Of a stretch of DNA of 21,737 nt, positions 12,980 through 21,233 are shown in pieces. A program made the translations under genes and the position numbers. The notes beneath the pieces are model-generated. The model was not told the DNA's origin, did no database searches, and saw only the letters and a list, made by a program, of their open reading frames with translations. Origin of the DNA: SIG454 sp045578465 (lineage in GTDB: Bacteria > Bacillota > Clostridia > Monoglobales > Monoglobaceae); assembly GCA_045578465.1 (NCBI GenBank), contig JAZNKJ010000042.1:1-21737 (forward strand), written 5' to 3'. Position 1 is the first letter of the stretch. Every line of letters starts with the position of its first letter.

Positions 12980-14750
12980 CTTCTTCCTTGGCAACGGGGA
13001 GCTTGATTGTGAATCTTGTGAAGCTTCCGAATTCGCTTTCAGCAGACACACTTCCCCCATGGCTTTCGATTATTTCTTTTGTTATGGCAAGGCCAAGCCC
13101 TGTTCCACCCATTTCGCGGGAACGAGCCTTGTCAACTCTGTAAAATCTCTCAAAGATATGAGGAAGGTCTTTTTCAGGGATACCCTTGCCTGTATCCTCA
13201 ACCTTAACATATGCCTCATTATAAAGATATCCGCAGAAAATTTTAACTGCACCTGTATCTGTATATTTAATAGCATTGGAAACGATATTCTTAACCGCTC
13301 TTTCAATCTGGAACTTATCTCCTAAGATTGTCGGGCTTTCTGTCGTAAGATTATATATAAGCTTTAAACCCTTCTTCTCTGCCTCAACTTTGAAAGTTTT
13401 AACAACCTCGCGAAGAAGCTCGCCAAGGCTGAAAAGCTCTTTTTGAAGTTCTTCCTTTTGGGCGTCGTATCTTGAAAGGGTTAAAAGATTTTTAACAAGA
13501 GCAGTCATTTTGTCTGTCTCGCTGTGGACAGTTTTAAGAAGGCTTGTTGCCATTTCCTTGTCGTCTAAATATCCGTCTAATAAAGTTTCTGTATATGTTC
13601 CAATTGTTGTAAGAGGAGTTTTAAGCTCGTGAGAAACCTCTGCCACAAATTTACGGCGAGACTCTTCTAAGTTAAATTGCTTGGTAACATCTTCAAAAAC
13701 CGATACTATACCTGCAATTTTCCCTTTTTCAATTTTGAAAGGAATAATATACGCCTTAATTCTGCTTTTGCCAAATTCAATGTCTCTTTCCTCAGGACGA
13801 AGCTTATTAAGATATGTAAACTCCTCCATAGAAAGCTCTGTTCCAAGGCTCTTCCAGAAATCGTCAAACTTTGTGTCATCCTTTAAAAGCTTACCGAAAA
13901 GTTTTTTAGCGGCACTGTTCTGATGGATAATCTCCTGGTCGGTGTTAAAGGCAATGATGCCGTTGTTAACATTTTCCAGAATTACTTCAACCTTATGTTT
14001 TTCTCCTGCAACCTCGGAAATGGCATTGCTCATAACATTTCCCATATAATTGAAGGTTTCCATAAGACTTCCGATTTCGTCCGAAGATGTTGTTTCAAGT
14101 CTTGATTCAAAATTTCCTTCTGCAAAATCTTCTGCCTTTTCAGTTAAAACAGTTATTGGCTTAGTTATGGTCTTTGCGAAGAAATAGCAAAGGAAAACTG
14201 ATGCCAGGGCGCTTATCAAAAGGGCCTGAATAATAATCCACATCATATTCTGAACCAGAGAGTTTACCGCATCTCTGTTATCTTTAACATAGAAAATATA
14301 GTCCTCTCCGCCTGCTGAAAAAGAGGTGGCATAGTCCATATAATTTGAGTCAAAGCCAAACCTTTGCCCTGTTTTCCCCGCCATAGCGGAAATTATGTTA
14401 GGAGTTTTTTCAAGAACTTCGCTTGCACCACTGTATGAGATTATAATCTCCCCTGTGGCTCTGTCTAAAATATAGCAGTTTCGCTGAGCGCCAAGGCCCA
14501 TTCTTCCTGCATAGAGAGAAATGGAGTTGGACGCCTTTGCAAGACGCTCCTCATTTGTTCCTTTTGATGTTAAGGCGTTGCGGATGGAAACAATCAAATC
14601 GCCCTCAATGACAGCTTCCTGCTGAGAAATAAAGTCTTCCTGATACACTTCGATAATATTGCTCATCATAAATATTCCCGCAAGGAGCATTGTTATAAAA
14701 ACAAGAGCAACGAACATAACGACCATTTTCCATTGAAGTCTTTTGAACAT
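12969..14750 (-). CDS. Membrane sensor histidine kinase (WalK/PhoR-like)
   Basis: A 593-residue two-pass membrane kinase. TM1 lies at about residues 9-29 and an extracytoplasmic sensor of about 140 residues spans 30-168. TM2 is at about 169-192, HAMP at 193-245 (ITKPITVLTEKAEDFAEGNF), a PAS domain at about 250-355 and HisKA with His374 in AEVSHELKTPL. The HATPase carries N (NIVSNAIKY), G1 (DTGKGIPEKDL), F (IFERFYRVD) and G2 (GGTGLGLAI) boxes. It phosphorylates a response regulator, but none is encoded beside it in the window. I chose ATG 14750 with GGCGGTGG ahead; an in-frame TTG at 14774 has no ribosome site. The signal sensed is unknown, and a link to the BMC operon is not shown, as a terminator lies between. 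Confidence 0.93.
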   Translation of the reverse strand: MFKRLQWKMVVMFVALVFITMLLAGIFMMSNIIEVYQEDFISQQEAVIEGDLIVSIRNALTSKGTNEERLAKASNSISLYAGRMGLGAQRNCYILDRATGEIIISYSGASEVLEKTPNIISAMAGKTGQRFGFDSNYMDYATSFSAGGEDYIFYVKDNRDAVNSLVQNMMWIIIQALLISALASVFLCYFFAKTITKPITVLTEKAEDFAEGNFESRLETTSSDEIGSLMETFNYMGNVMSNAISEVAGEKHKVEVILENVNNGIIAFNTDQEIIHQNSAAKKLFGKLLKDDTKFDDFWKSLGTELSMEEFTYLNKLRPEERDIEFGKSRIKAYIIPFKIEKGKIAGIVSVFEDVTKQFNLEESRRKFVAEVSHELKTPLTTIGTYTETLLDGYLDDKEMATSLLKTVHSETDKMTALVKNLLTLSRYDAQKEELQKELFSLGELLREVVKTFKVEAEKKGLKLIYNLTTESPTILGDKFQIERAVKNIVSNAIKYTDTGAVKIFCGYLYNEAYVKVEDTGKGIPEKDLPHIFERFYRVDKARSREMGGTGLGLAITKEIIESHGGSVSAESEFGSFTRFTIKLPVAKEEETA

Positions 14751-14778
14751 ATTTCCACCGCCTTTCTCTATCAAAATG

Positions 14779-14808
14779 TTTTGACAGGGGAAATATCCCC
14801 TGTCAAAA
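14779..14808 (-). promoter_or_regulatory. Perfect 13-bp hairpin between the DUF1292 and kinase genes
   Basis: TTTTGACAGGGGA and its exact reverse complement surround a four-base loop. Neither strand has a T run on the 3' side (AAAA ends the stem on the minus strand), so it does not look like a simple terminator. It starts four bases after the DUF1292 stop codon and ends about 30 bases before the kinase ATG. Confidence 0.65.
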
Positions 14809-14812
14809 ATTC

Positions 14813-15112
14813 TTAGTCTGTCCAGTCAAATTCGTCTTCGTTTCTTTCAACGAAAAGCTCATAAGCCTTATCCAAAATATCCTCGTCTTCCTCAGGAAGA
14901 AGGAGTGAACCGTCAGGATTTTCAGGGTCTTCCACCATTTTAAGTATAACAACCTCTTCAATCTCGTCTGTTTCTTCTTCAAGATAAGGAACACAGATAA
15001 CATAGTAATTTCCGTCAACTGTTACTGTGTCAAGATGCTCAAACATCTCTTTTTCGCCGTCTTCGTTTATAAGTTCAACCAAATAGTTTTCATTGTCTTC
15101 CATATGGCTCAT
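14813..15112 (-). CDS. DUF1292 domain protein
   Basis: A 99-residue, very acidic protein of the DUF1292 family common in Firmicutes. Recognisable parts are YLVELINEDGEKEMFEHLDT, NYYVICVPYLEE, VVILKMVEDPENPDGSLLLP and the terminal DKAYELFVERNEDEFDW. No function is known for the family; it is usually found near other small housekeeping genes. AAGGAG lies eight bases ahead of the ATG at 15112; the third codon after that is another ATG (15103) that is less well placed. It begins 14 bases after the ligase stop codon, whose end overlaps the ribosome site, so the two are probably one transcript. Confidence 0.9.
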   Translation of the reverse strand: MSHMEDNENYLVELINEDGEKEMFEHLDTVTVDGNYYVICVPYLEEETDEIEEVVILKMVEDPENPDGSLLLPEEDEDILDKAYELFVERNEDEFDWTD

Positions 15113-15126
15113 ATCTTTTCTCCTTT

Positions 15127-16824
15127 TTATTTTGTTGTATCTATTACTGCTCTTTTTATTTTCTTTGTTGTTGTCTTTTCAAACGCTTCGTCTCTGACAA
15201 TAACATTGCTTACTCTCTTGTATACAGGGAGGAAGCTAATCGCCTCAGCAATATCGCTCTTAACCTGTTCCTTTGGATTTTCAATGCCAAGCTCTGCAAT
15301 TTTTTCCTCAGATAAGAACACCTGACAGGAAAGCTTTTCGTCAACGCCGTCCTTATTCTTGATTCCGTATACAACAACTTCCTCAATATAAGGAACAGAC
15401 ATAATATAGTTTTCGATTTCTTCAGGGAAAATATTCTTTCCGTTATCCAAAAGAATGATATTCTTCTTTCTGCCTGTTATGACAAGCTGGCCGTCCTTAT
15501 TAACATAGCCGAAGTCTCCTGTTTTAAACCAACCGTCCTCACTTAAAACTTCCATTGTAAGCTCTGGCTGTTTATAATAGCCAAGCATGACAACATCTCC
15601 GCGAACACAAATTTCGCCAATGCCGTCCTCATCAGGAAGGTCAATTCTAATCTCACAGCAAGGGAGTGGCTTTCCAACTGTTGAGCAGTCATTGAAAGTA
15701 TCATGGTTTACACTTACGAGAGGAGAACACTCTGTTATACCGTAGCCGTTTGTAAGGCTTATTCCGATAGAGTTAAAGAATTCTCCAAGCTCCTGACGGA
15801 GTGGTGCGCCACCGCAAACAATTTTGCGAAGGTTTCCGCCGAAAGCGTCGTGAACGGACTTAAAGAGCTTATATCTTAAATCAATTCCGAAAATCCTAAG
15901 GAAATTACTTACCTTAACCATAACTTTAAGGATAGTTTCTTTTCCTGAGCTTTTTGCATTAGACCAGATTTTCTTATAGAAAACCTCTGCAAAAGCAGGA
16001 ACAACATAGATGTATTTTGGTTTATAAAGATTGAGGTTTTTAAGAACCGTCTTTAAGTTTTCGTTAATGCAAAGAGTTGCGTGGAAATGGATTGCAACCA
16101 GAATTCCCGGAACTGCTTCATATGTATGGTTATAAGGAAGAACGCTAAGACCTGTATCATAAATTGTTGAGGTCTGTAACCCATAATATACACTGCTTAT
16201 AAGGTTATACTCTGAAAGCATAACGCCCTTTGCAACCCCTGTTGTTCCGGATGTGAAAACAAGCATACGCATATCTTTTACATCTTTTTCTAAATTAAGG
16301 AAGCCTTTTTCGCCGCCCTCATAAAGCTCTTTTCCCTTTGCAATAAGCTTCTTAAAGGAGAGAGAAAGGTCAGTATCATCTTCTCCGTCTATTGCAACGA
16401 AGGTTTTAATTTTCGGGAACTTATCTTTATTTTCTCTGATAAAGTTCTCGTATGTTTTTGTATAGAAGAGCACCTCAGCATCGCTCTCGTTTAAAACGAA
16501 AGACATCTGCTCAGGAGGAAGCTCCTTGTCAACAGGAACATAAACTCCGTCCCCTTGGAGCACAGTTAAATAAACGCAAATCCAGTTATAGCTGTTTTCG
16601 CCAACCATTGCTATATGCTTTTTAGTAAGCCCTAAATCATAAAGAGCTGTGCCGAGATAAAAAGTTGTGTCGCGGAATTCCTTAAAAGTAACTTCTCTTA
16701 CCTCGCCCTTTTCCTTAAACTTATACGCAATATTATCCCCTGCTTCATCAACTGCCATCTGCATCATATGACGAATGGAGTCAATGGGTTTAACGGTTGA
16801 AACGAAATCTTTTTTTCTTGCCAT
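15127..16824 (-). CDS. AMP-forming acyl-CoA synthetase (long-chain fatty-acid-CoA ligase type)
   Basis: A 565-residue ANL-superfamily ligase. It would activate a carboxylic acid with ATP to an acyl-adenylate and then to acyl-CoA. Motifs are the P-loop-like FTSGTTGVAKGVML (about residue 190), GYGITECSPLV (A5), GDFGYVNKDGQLVITGRKK (hinge region) and a lysine-rich end after NIFPEEIENYI. The overall shape is FadD/long-chain type, but the substrate cannot be read from the sequence. The ATG at 16824 is preferred: an in-frame GTG at 16833 is part of the ribosome site AGGTGG. The gene has its own promoter at 16859-16887. It is probably the first gene of a three-gene unit with DUF1292 and the kinase. 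Confidence 0.9.
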   Translation of the reverse strand: MARKKDFVSTVKPIDSIRHMMQMAVDEAGDNIAYKFKEKGEVREVTFKEFRDTTFYLGTALYDLGLTKKHIAMVGENSYNWICVYLTVLQGDGVYVPVDKELPPEQMSFVLNESDAEVLFYTKTYENFIRENKDKFPKIKTFVAIDGEDDTDLSLSFKKLIAKGKELYEGGEKGFLNLEKDVKDMRMLVFTSGTTGVAKGVMLSEYNLISSVYYGLQTSTIYDTGLSVLPYNHTYEAVPGILVAIHFHATLCINENLKTVLKNLNLYKPKYIYVVPAFAEVFYKKIWSNAKSSGKETILKVMVKVSNFLRIFGIDLRYKLFKSVHDAFGGNLRKIVCGGAPLRQELGEFFNSIGISLTNGYGITECSPLVSVNHDTFNDCSTVGKPLPCCEIRIDLPDEDGIGEICVRGDVVMLGYYKQPELTMEVLSEDGWFKTGDFGYVNKDGQLVITGRKKNIILLDNGKNIFPEEIENYIMSVPYIEEVVVYGIKNKDGVDEKLSCQVFLSEEKIAELGIENPKEQVKSDIAEAISFLPVYKRVSNVIVRDEAFEKTTTKKIKRAVIDTTK

Positions 16825-16858
16825 AAAAGCCACCTCTTTTTAAATTTCCTATATTTTA

Positions 16859-16887
16859 ATAATACCATAACGAATTTCCATTTACAA
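16859..16887 (-). promoter_or_regulatory. Sigma-A promoter of the acyl-CoA synthetase unit
   Basis: On the minus strand TTGTAA (16887-16882), a 17-base spacer and TATTAT (16864-16859) lie 35 bases ahead of the ATG, directly after the arginine-operon hairpin. Confidence 0.65.
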
Positions 16888-16906
16888 GCTTTTTTTGCAA
16901 AATTTA

Positions 16907-16937
16907 ACGCCCCATATCCAAAACGGATATGGGGCGT
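16907..16937 (-). terminator. Terminator-type hairpin after argF
   Basis: ACGCCCCATATCC and its exact complement form a 13-bp GC-rich stem with a five-base loop, nine bases after the argF stop codon. On the minus strand it is followed by TAAATTTTGC, a weak T tract. The strong stem and the position at the operon end favour termination. Confidence 0.75.
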
Positions 16938-16946
16938 AAAGTGGCT

Positions 16947-17942
16947 TTAAATTTCATCGCAAAGTGTTGCCGCCATAACGGCTTTTATGGTGTGCATACG
17001 GTTTTCCGCCTCGTCAAAAACGATTGACTGAGAGCTTTCAAAAACTTCGTCGGTAACCTCCATACAATCAATTCCAAATTTTTCGTGAATCTCTTTTCCA
17101 ACTGTTGTTTTAAGGTCGTGGAAAGCAGGGAGACAGTGCATAAACTTACAGTTTTCTCCTGCGTTATCCATAATTCTTTTATTAACCTGATAAGGAGATA
17201 AATCCTTTATTCTCTCTTCCCAGACTTCCGCCGGTTCGCCCATTGAAACCCATACATCAGTATAGATAACATCGGCATTTTTTGTAGCTTCCATCGGGTC
17301 CTCTATGAATTTAAGCGTTGCCCCTGTTTCCTTGGCAACAGCCTCACATTCTTTGACGAGCTTTTCATCAGGGAAATATTTTTTCGGAGCACAAGCTATA
17401 AAGTTCATTCCCATTTTAGCGCATCCAACCATAAGGGAGTTTCCCATATTATATCTTGCATCCCCCATATAAACCAAAGTTTTTCCTTCAAGTGAGCCGA
17501 AGTGCTCTTTAATTGTCAAAAAGTCAGCCAAAATCTGTGTAGGGTGGAACTCATTTGTAAGTCCGTTCCATACAGGAACTCCTGCATAGCGAGAAAGCTC
17601 CTCAACAATTTCCTGACCAAAACCACGGTATTCAATGCCGTCAAACATTCTGCCGAGTACTCTTGCGGTGTCGGCAATACTTTCTTTTTTACCAATCTGT
17701 GAGCCTGACGGGTCAAGATAAGTTACATGCATCCCAAGGTCCGCCCCTGCAACCTCGAAGGCACAGCGTGTTCTTGTTGAGGTTTTCTCAAATATCAAAG
17801 CGATATTCTTCCCCTGACAAAGTCTGTGGTCTATCCCCTGTTTCTTTGCTCTTTTAAGTTCTGCCGCTTTTTCAATAAGACCTCCTATTTCCTCAGGAGT
17901 AAAATCCAAAAGCTTTAAAAAGCTCTTTCCTTTAAGATTCAT
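16947..17942 (-). CDS. argF: Ornithine carbamoyltransferase
   Basis: A 331-residue enzyme that joins carbamoyl phosphate and ornithine to citrulline in the cytoplasm. Carbamoyl-phosphate-binding STRTR (residues 55-59), HPTQ (133-136) and HCLPAF (269-274) are all intact. I chose the ATG at 17942 (MNLKGKSFLKLLDF), where most family members start and which has AGAGAGG nine bases ahead. The ATG three codons upstream (17951) directly abuts that ribosome site. It is the last gene of the arg cluster, 14 bases after argD. A catabolic (arginine deiminase) role is possible in principle, but the biosynthetic neighbours argue for ArgF. Confidence 0.96.
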   Translation of the reverse strand: MNLKGKSFLKLLDFTPEEIGGLIEKAAELKRAKKQGIDHRLCQGKNIALIFEKTSTRTRCAFEVAGADLGMHVTYLDPSGSQIGKKESIADTARVLGRMFDGIEYRGFGQEIVEELSRYAGVPVWNGLTNEFHPTQILADFLTIKEHFGSLEGKTLVYMGDARYNMGNSLMVGCAKMGMNFIACAPKKYFPDEKLVKECEAVAKETGATLKFIEDPMEATKNADVIYTDVWVSMGEPAEVWEERIKDLSPYQVNKRIMDNAGENCKFMHCLPAFHDLKTTVGKEIHEKFGIDCMEVTDEVFESSQSIVFDEAENRMHTIKAVMAATLCDEI

Positions 17943-17956
17943 TTTCCTCATCCTCT

Positions 17957-19123
17957 CTATTTACCGCAAACTTCCTTTATTGTTTCGATGGCTCTTTTAA
18001 GAACTTCCATCGGTATATTAAGAGCAGGGAGAAGTCTTACCTTAGTTTTTGCAGTAAGGCATAAAACTCCTTTTTCGATGCACTCGGAAACTACCTCGCC
18101 TGCATCTCTCTCAGTTTCAATTCCTATCATAAGTCCCATTCCGCTAACGGACTTTATTCCTTTTGCACCATTTAAGGCATCAAAAACATATTCGCTCTTT
18201 TTCTTAACATCATCTAAAAATGCTCTGTCAAGACGCTTTATAATGCTGAGCGCACCGCTGCAACAAACAGGGTTTCCTCCAAAGGTTGAGCCGTGGTCCC
18301 CAAAGCCTAAAACGCATTCAGTCTTTTCTCCAAAGAGAGTTGCTCCAAGAGGAAGGCCTCCGCCGATACCTTTCGCCGTTGAAACTATATCAGGCTGAAT
18401 TCCATAATTCATATAAGCATAAAGCTCTCCGCATCTGCCGTTTCCTGTCTGGACCTCGTCAACCATAAATAAAATATCATTCTCTTTTGCAAATTCATAA
18501 AGGCCCACAATAAATTCACGGCTTAAAGCAATAACTCCGCCCTCGCCCTGAACACATTCAATCATTATTCCTGCGGTTTTATTCTCTAATGCAAGTTTTT
18601 TAATACCCTCTAAGTCCTCTGCATCCCCATGAACAAAGCCTTTTGTAAGTGGGTTGAACAGTTCGTGGAACTTGTCCTGACCTGTTGCAGAAAGGGTTGT
18701 TATTGTTCTTCCGTGGAAGCTGTTTTTAAGGGTAATTATAGTGCTGTATTCCTCGCCCTTTTTGTCCTGAGCATACTTTCTCGCAACTTTAATCGCGCAC
18801 TCATTGGCCTCTGCCCCTGAATTTGAGAAGAAAACCTTTTTCATTCCCGTTTTCTCGCAGAGAAGCTCCGCCAATTCTGCACAAGGCTCGGTATAATAAA
18901 GATTTGACATATGCTGAACTTTATCAAGCTGAGCTTTTACCGCCTCTTTCCAAGTCTCGTCGCCGATACCGAAAGAGGTTACCCCAATTCCTGAGCCCAT
19001 ATCTATATATTCTTTTCCGTCTGTGTCGTAAACCAAAGAGCCTTTTCCGTATGCAATTTCAATTGGAAATCTTTTGTAAGTGTTTGCAACGAAGCTCTTG
19101 TCTTTTTCTATGAATTTACTCAT
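17957..19123 (-). CDS. argD: Acetylornithine aminotransferase
   Basis: A 388-residue class III PLP aminotransferase that converts N-acetylglutamate semialdehyde and glutamate to N-acetylornithine and 2-oxoglutarate. PLP lysine is Lys251 in STAKGIGGGLPLGA. The cofactor-binding SNSGAEANECAIK (100-112), FHGRT (136-140) and VDEVQTG (221-227) motifs are present. Its ATG lies inside the end of argB (eight-base overlap) and a CAGGAG ribosome site sits within argB codons, so the two are translationally coupled. Closely related ornithine or GABA aminotransferases share the fold; the operon makes ArgD the secure call. Confidence 0.96.
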   Translation of the reverse strand: MSKFIEKDKSFVANTYKRFPIEIAYGKGSLVYDTDGKEYIDMGSGIGVTSFGIGDETWKEAVKAQLDKVQHMSNLYYTEPCAELAELLCEKTGMKKVFFSNSGAEANECAIKVARKYAQDKKGEEYSTIITLKNSFHGRTITTLSATGQDKFHELFNPLTKGFVHGDAEDLEGIKKLALENKTAGIMIECVQGEGGVIALSREFIVGLYEFAKENDILFMVDEVQTGNGRCGELYAYMNYGIQPDIVSTAKGIGGGLPLGATLFGEKTECVLGFGDHGSTFGGNPVCCSGALSIIKRLDRAFLDDVKKKSEYVFDALNGAKGIKSVSGMGLMIGIETERDAGEVVSECIEKGVLCLTAKTKVRLLPALNIPMEVLKRAIETIKEVCGK

Positions 19124-19988
19124 CTTTATCTCCTGTAACCATTGTTCCTGCGCCCTCGTTTGTAAGGGTTTCCATAAGAATTGAATGAGGAACTCTGCCG
19201 TCCATTATAATAACCTTTTTAACCCCTTTATGAATTGCCTCAATACAGCAGTTCACCTTAGGAATCATTCCTCCGCAGATAATTCCCTCATCAAAGAGTT
19301 TCTCCGCATCCTTTAAGGTTATTTCAGGAATAAGAGTGGATTCGTCATCCTTGTCCCTTAAAATTCCCGCAACATCTGTCATCATAATAAGTCTTTTTGC
19401 GTTAAGCGCACCTGCAATATATGCCGCCGCTGTGTCGCCGTTTATGTTATATGTATTTCCGTCTCTGTCGCAACCGATTGTTGAAATAACAGGTATATAT
19501 CCTCTCTCCAAAAGGTCTTCAACGGGCTTAATGTTGATTTTGGTAATATCTCCGACGAAGCCCAAGCGCTCGTCCTTAACCTTCGCCTCAATAAGACGGC
19601 CGTCCATACCGGAAATTCCCATAGCCTTTCCGCCTTTTGCTTCAAGAAGATTTACAAGAGTTTTATTAACCTTTCCCGCAAGGACCATCTGAACAATATC
19701 AACAGTTTCCTTGTCAGTTACGCGAAGTCCGTCAACAAACTCTGCCTTTTTTCCTAATCTTTCCATAAGTTCGTTGATTTCAGGGCCGCCGCCGTGGACC
19801 AAAACAATCTTAACGCCGATAAGCCATAAAAGGACAATGTCCTCCATAACCTGTTCTTTAATCTGCTCGTTAACCATAGCGTTTCCGCCATACTTAACAA
19901 CCACGACTTTATTGGTATATTTCTGGATATAAGGAAGGGCCTGAGCCAGAACTTCCGCCCTTTCCGCATTTGAAAATTCGTTATTCAT
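19116..19988 (-). CDS. argB: Acetylglutamate kinase
   Basis: A 290-residue amino-acid kinase that phosphorylates N-acetylglutamate with ATP. Typical motifs are VVVKYGGNAMVN (29-40, phosphate-binding Lys32), LVHGGGPEIN (63-72) and the C-terminal GGMIPKVNCCIEAI. The N-terminal helix (NAERAEVLAQALPYIQKY) is of the kind found in arginine-feedback-inhibited, hexameric kinases, so arginine inhibition is likely (inference). The gene begins 16 bases after argJ. Its ribosome site AGAGGTG lies in the loop of a small hairpin (19989-20008) that includes the argJ stop codon. Confidence 0.96.
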   Translation of the reverse strand: MNNEFSNAERAEVLAQALPYIQKYTNKVVVVKYGGNAMVNEQIKEQVMEDIVLLWLIGVKIVLVHGGGPEINELMERLGKKAEFVDGLRVTDKETVDIVQMVLAGKVNKTLVNLLEAKGGKAMGISGMDGRLIEAKVKDERLGFVGDITKINIKPVEDLLERGYIPVISTIGCDRDGNTYNINGDTAAAYIAGALNAKRLIMMTDVAGILRDKDDESTLIPEITLKDAEKLFDEGIICGGMIPKVNCCIEAIHKGVKKVIIMDGRVPHSILMETLTNEGAGTMVTGDKDE

Positions 19989-20008
19989 TTAAAACACCTC
20001 TGTTTTAA
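19989..20008 (-). promoter_or_regulatory. Small hairpin holding the argB ribosome binding site in its loop
   Basis: On the minus strand TTAAAACA-GAGG-TGTTTTAA is an 8-bp perfect inverted repeat. The loop GAGG is the argB Shine-Dalgarno and the left arm contains the argJ TAA. Six of the pairs beyond the ends are A-U, so it is weak and would be melted by ribosomes finishing argJ. Confidence 0.5.
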
Positions 20009-21219
20009 GTACGGTAATCCCCGTTAATTTTTACATAATCATAAGTCAAGTCACAGCCCCAAGCTGTTGCGCCATATTCTCCCTCGCCGAGAGATACAAG
20101 AATTTCGATTTCTTTCTCTAAAAGAATTTCTTTTGCGATTTCCTCAGAGAAAGCGATGCCTGCGCCATCTTTACAAACATCAATTGTGCCCTTTGGAGAG
20201 CGGAAGGAAACATCAATTTTTGAAACATCAACATCTGCTCCGCTGTAACCGATTGCGCATAAAACTCTGCCCCAGTTGGCGTCTGCACCGAACATCGCCG
20301 CTTTTAAGAGGCTTGAACAGATAATGCTCTTTGCAACAGTCTTTGCAATTTCCTCGGTTTTGCCGCCGCAAACCTTACATTCAAGAAGCTTTGTTGCCCC
20401 CTCGCCGTCCCCTGCAATCATTTTGCAAAGGTGAACTGTTATGGTGTTAAGAGCTTTCATAAACTCTTTAAAGTCGTCTCCGTCTTCGGTAATCTCAATG
20501 TTTCCTGCCATACCGTTGGCAAGAACAGTTACCATATCGTTTGTGGAGGTATCTCCGTCAACGCTTACCATATTGAAAGTGTTTTTAATATCCTCGGAAA
20601 GCGCCTTCCCAAGCATCTTAGACGAAATGTTTGCATCTGTTGTTATGAAAACAAGCATTGTCGCCATATTGGGATGAATCATTCCGCTTCCCTTGGCAAT
20701 TCCGCCCATACGGCAAACCTTTCCGCCAAGAGTAAACTCAACTGCAATCTCTTTCGGGATTGTATCTGTTGTCATTATGGCTTCAGCCGCATCAGCTCCG
20801 CCATTTTCGGAAAGTCCTCCGCAAAGCTCTGCCATTCCATTTTGGATTGGCGCTGTATCAAGAGGCTGACCGATTACCCCTGTTGATGCAACAACAATAT
20901 CGCTTGGGTTAATACCAAGAGCATCGGCAGTCATTTTGCTCATTTTCTCTGCAATTTCAATGCCGTCAGCGTTACAGGTGTTGGCGTTTCCGCTGTTGCA
21001 GATAACCGCCTGAGCTTGTCCGTCTTCGATATGCGCCTTCGTCACAAGAAGAGGCGCACCCTTAACGAGATTGGTTGTATAAACCGCAGCCGCATTGGCT
21101 TTTGTTTCGCTATATATTAAGGCAAGGTCTTTTTTGGTGTGGTTTTTACGAATTCCGCAATGAATACCGTTTGCCTTAAAACCTTTTGCGGCACAAACAC
21201 CGCCATTTATTATATTCAT
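20005..21219 (-). CDS. argJ: Bifunctional ornithine acetyltransferase/N-acetylglutamate synthase
   Basis: A 404-residue Ntn-type enzyme that moves the acetyl group from N-acetylornithine to glutamate, closing the cyclic arginine route. The precursor cuts itself into two chains before Thr187 in HPNMATMLVFITTDA; this motif is intact. AVICNSGNANTCNADG (71-86) and STGVIGQPLD (112-121) are further conserved segments. Whether it can also use acetyl-CoA (bifunctional) cannot be read here, but no argA is seen in the window. AGAGAGGA precedes the ATG and the argC stop lies 14 bases upstream. Confidence 0.96.
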   Translation of the reverse strand: MNIINGGVCAAKGFKANGIHCGIRKNHTKKDLALIYSETKANAAAVYTTNLVKGAPLLVTKAHIEDGQAQAVICNSGNANTCNADGIEIAEKMSKMTADALGINPSDIVVASTGVIGQPLDTAPIQNGMAELCGGLSENGGADAAEAIMTTDTIPKEIAVEFTLGGKVCRMGGIAKGSGMIHPNMATMLVFITTDANISSKMLGKALSEDIKNTFNMVSVDGDTSTNDMVTVLANGMAGNIEITEDGDDFKEFMKALNTITVHLCKMIAGDGEGATKLLECKVCGGKTEEIAKTVAKSIICSSLLKAAMFGADANWGRVLCAIGYSGADVDVSKIDVSFRSPKGTIDVCKDGAGIAFSEEIAKEILLEKEIEILVSLGEGEYGATAWGCDLTYDYVKINGDYRT

Positions 21220-21233
21220 ATTATATTTCCTCT

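Noticed and set aside
14751..14774. TTG start for the histidine kinase at 14774
   Set aside because: No Shine-Dalgarno lies ahead of it, while the ATG at 14750 has GGCGGTGG in place and begins with the expected membrane segment.
860..21000. Open frames of 60-150 codons on the plus strand, such as 2028-2462, 17988-18398 and 20431-20886
   Set aside because: All lie antisense inside well-supported minus-strand genes, lack ribosome sites and show no recognisable protein family; they are by-products of codon bias.
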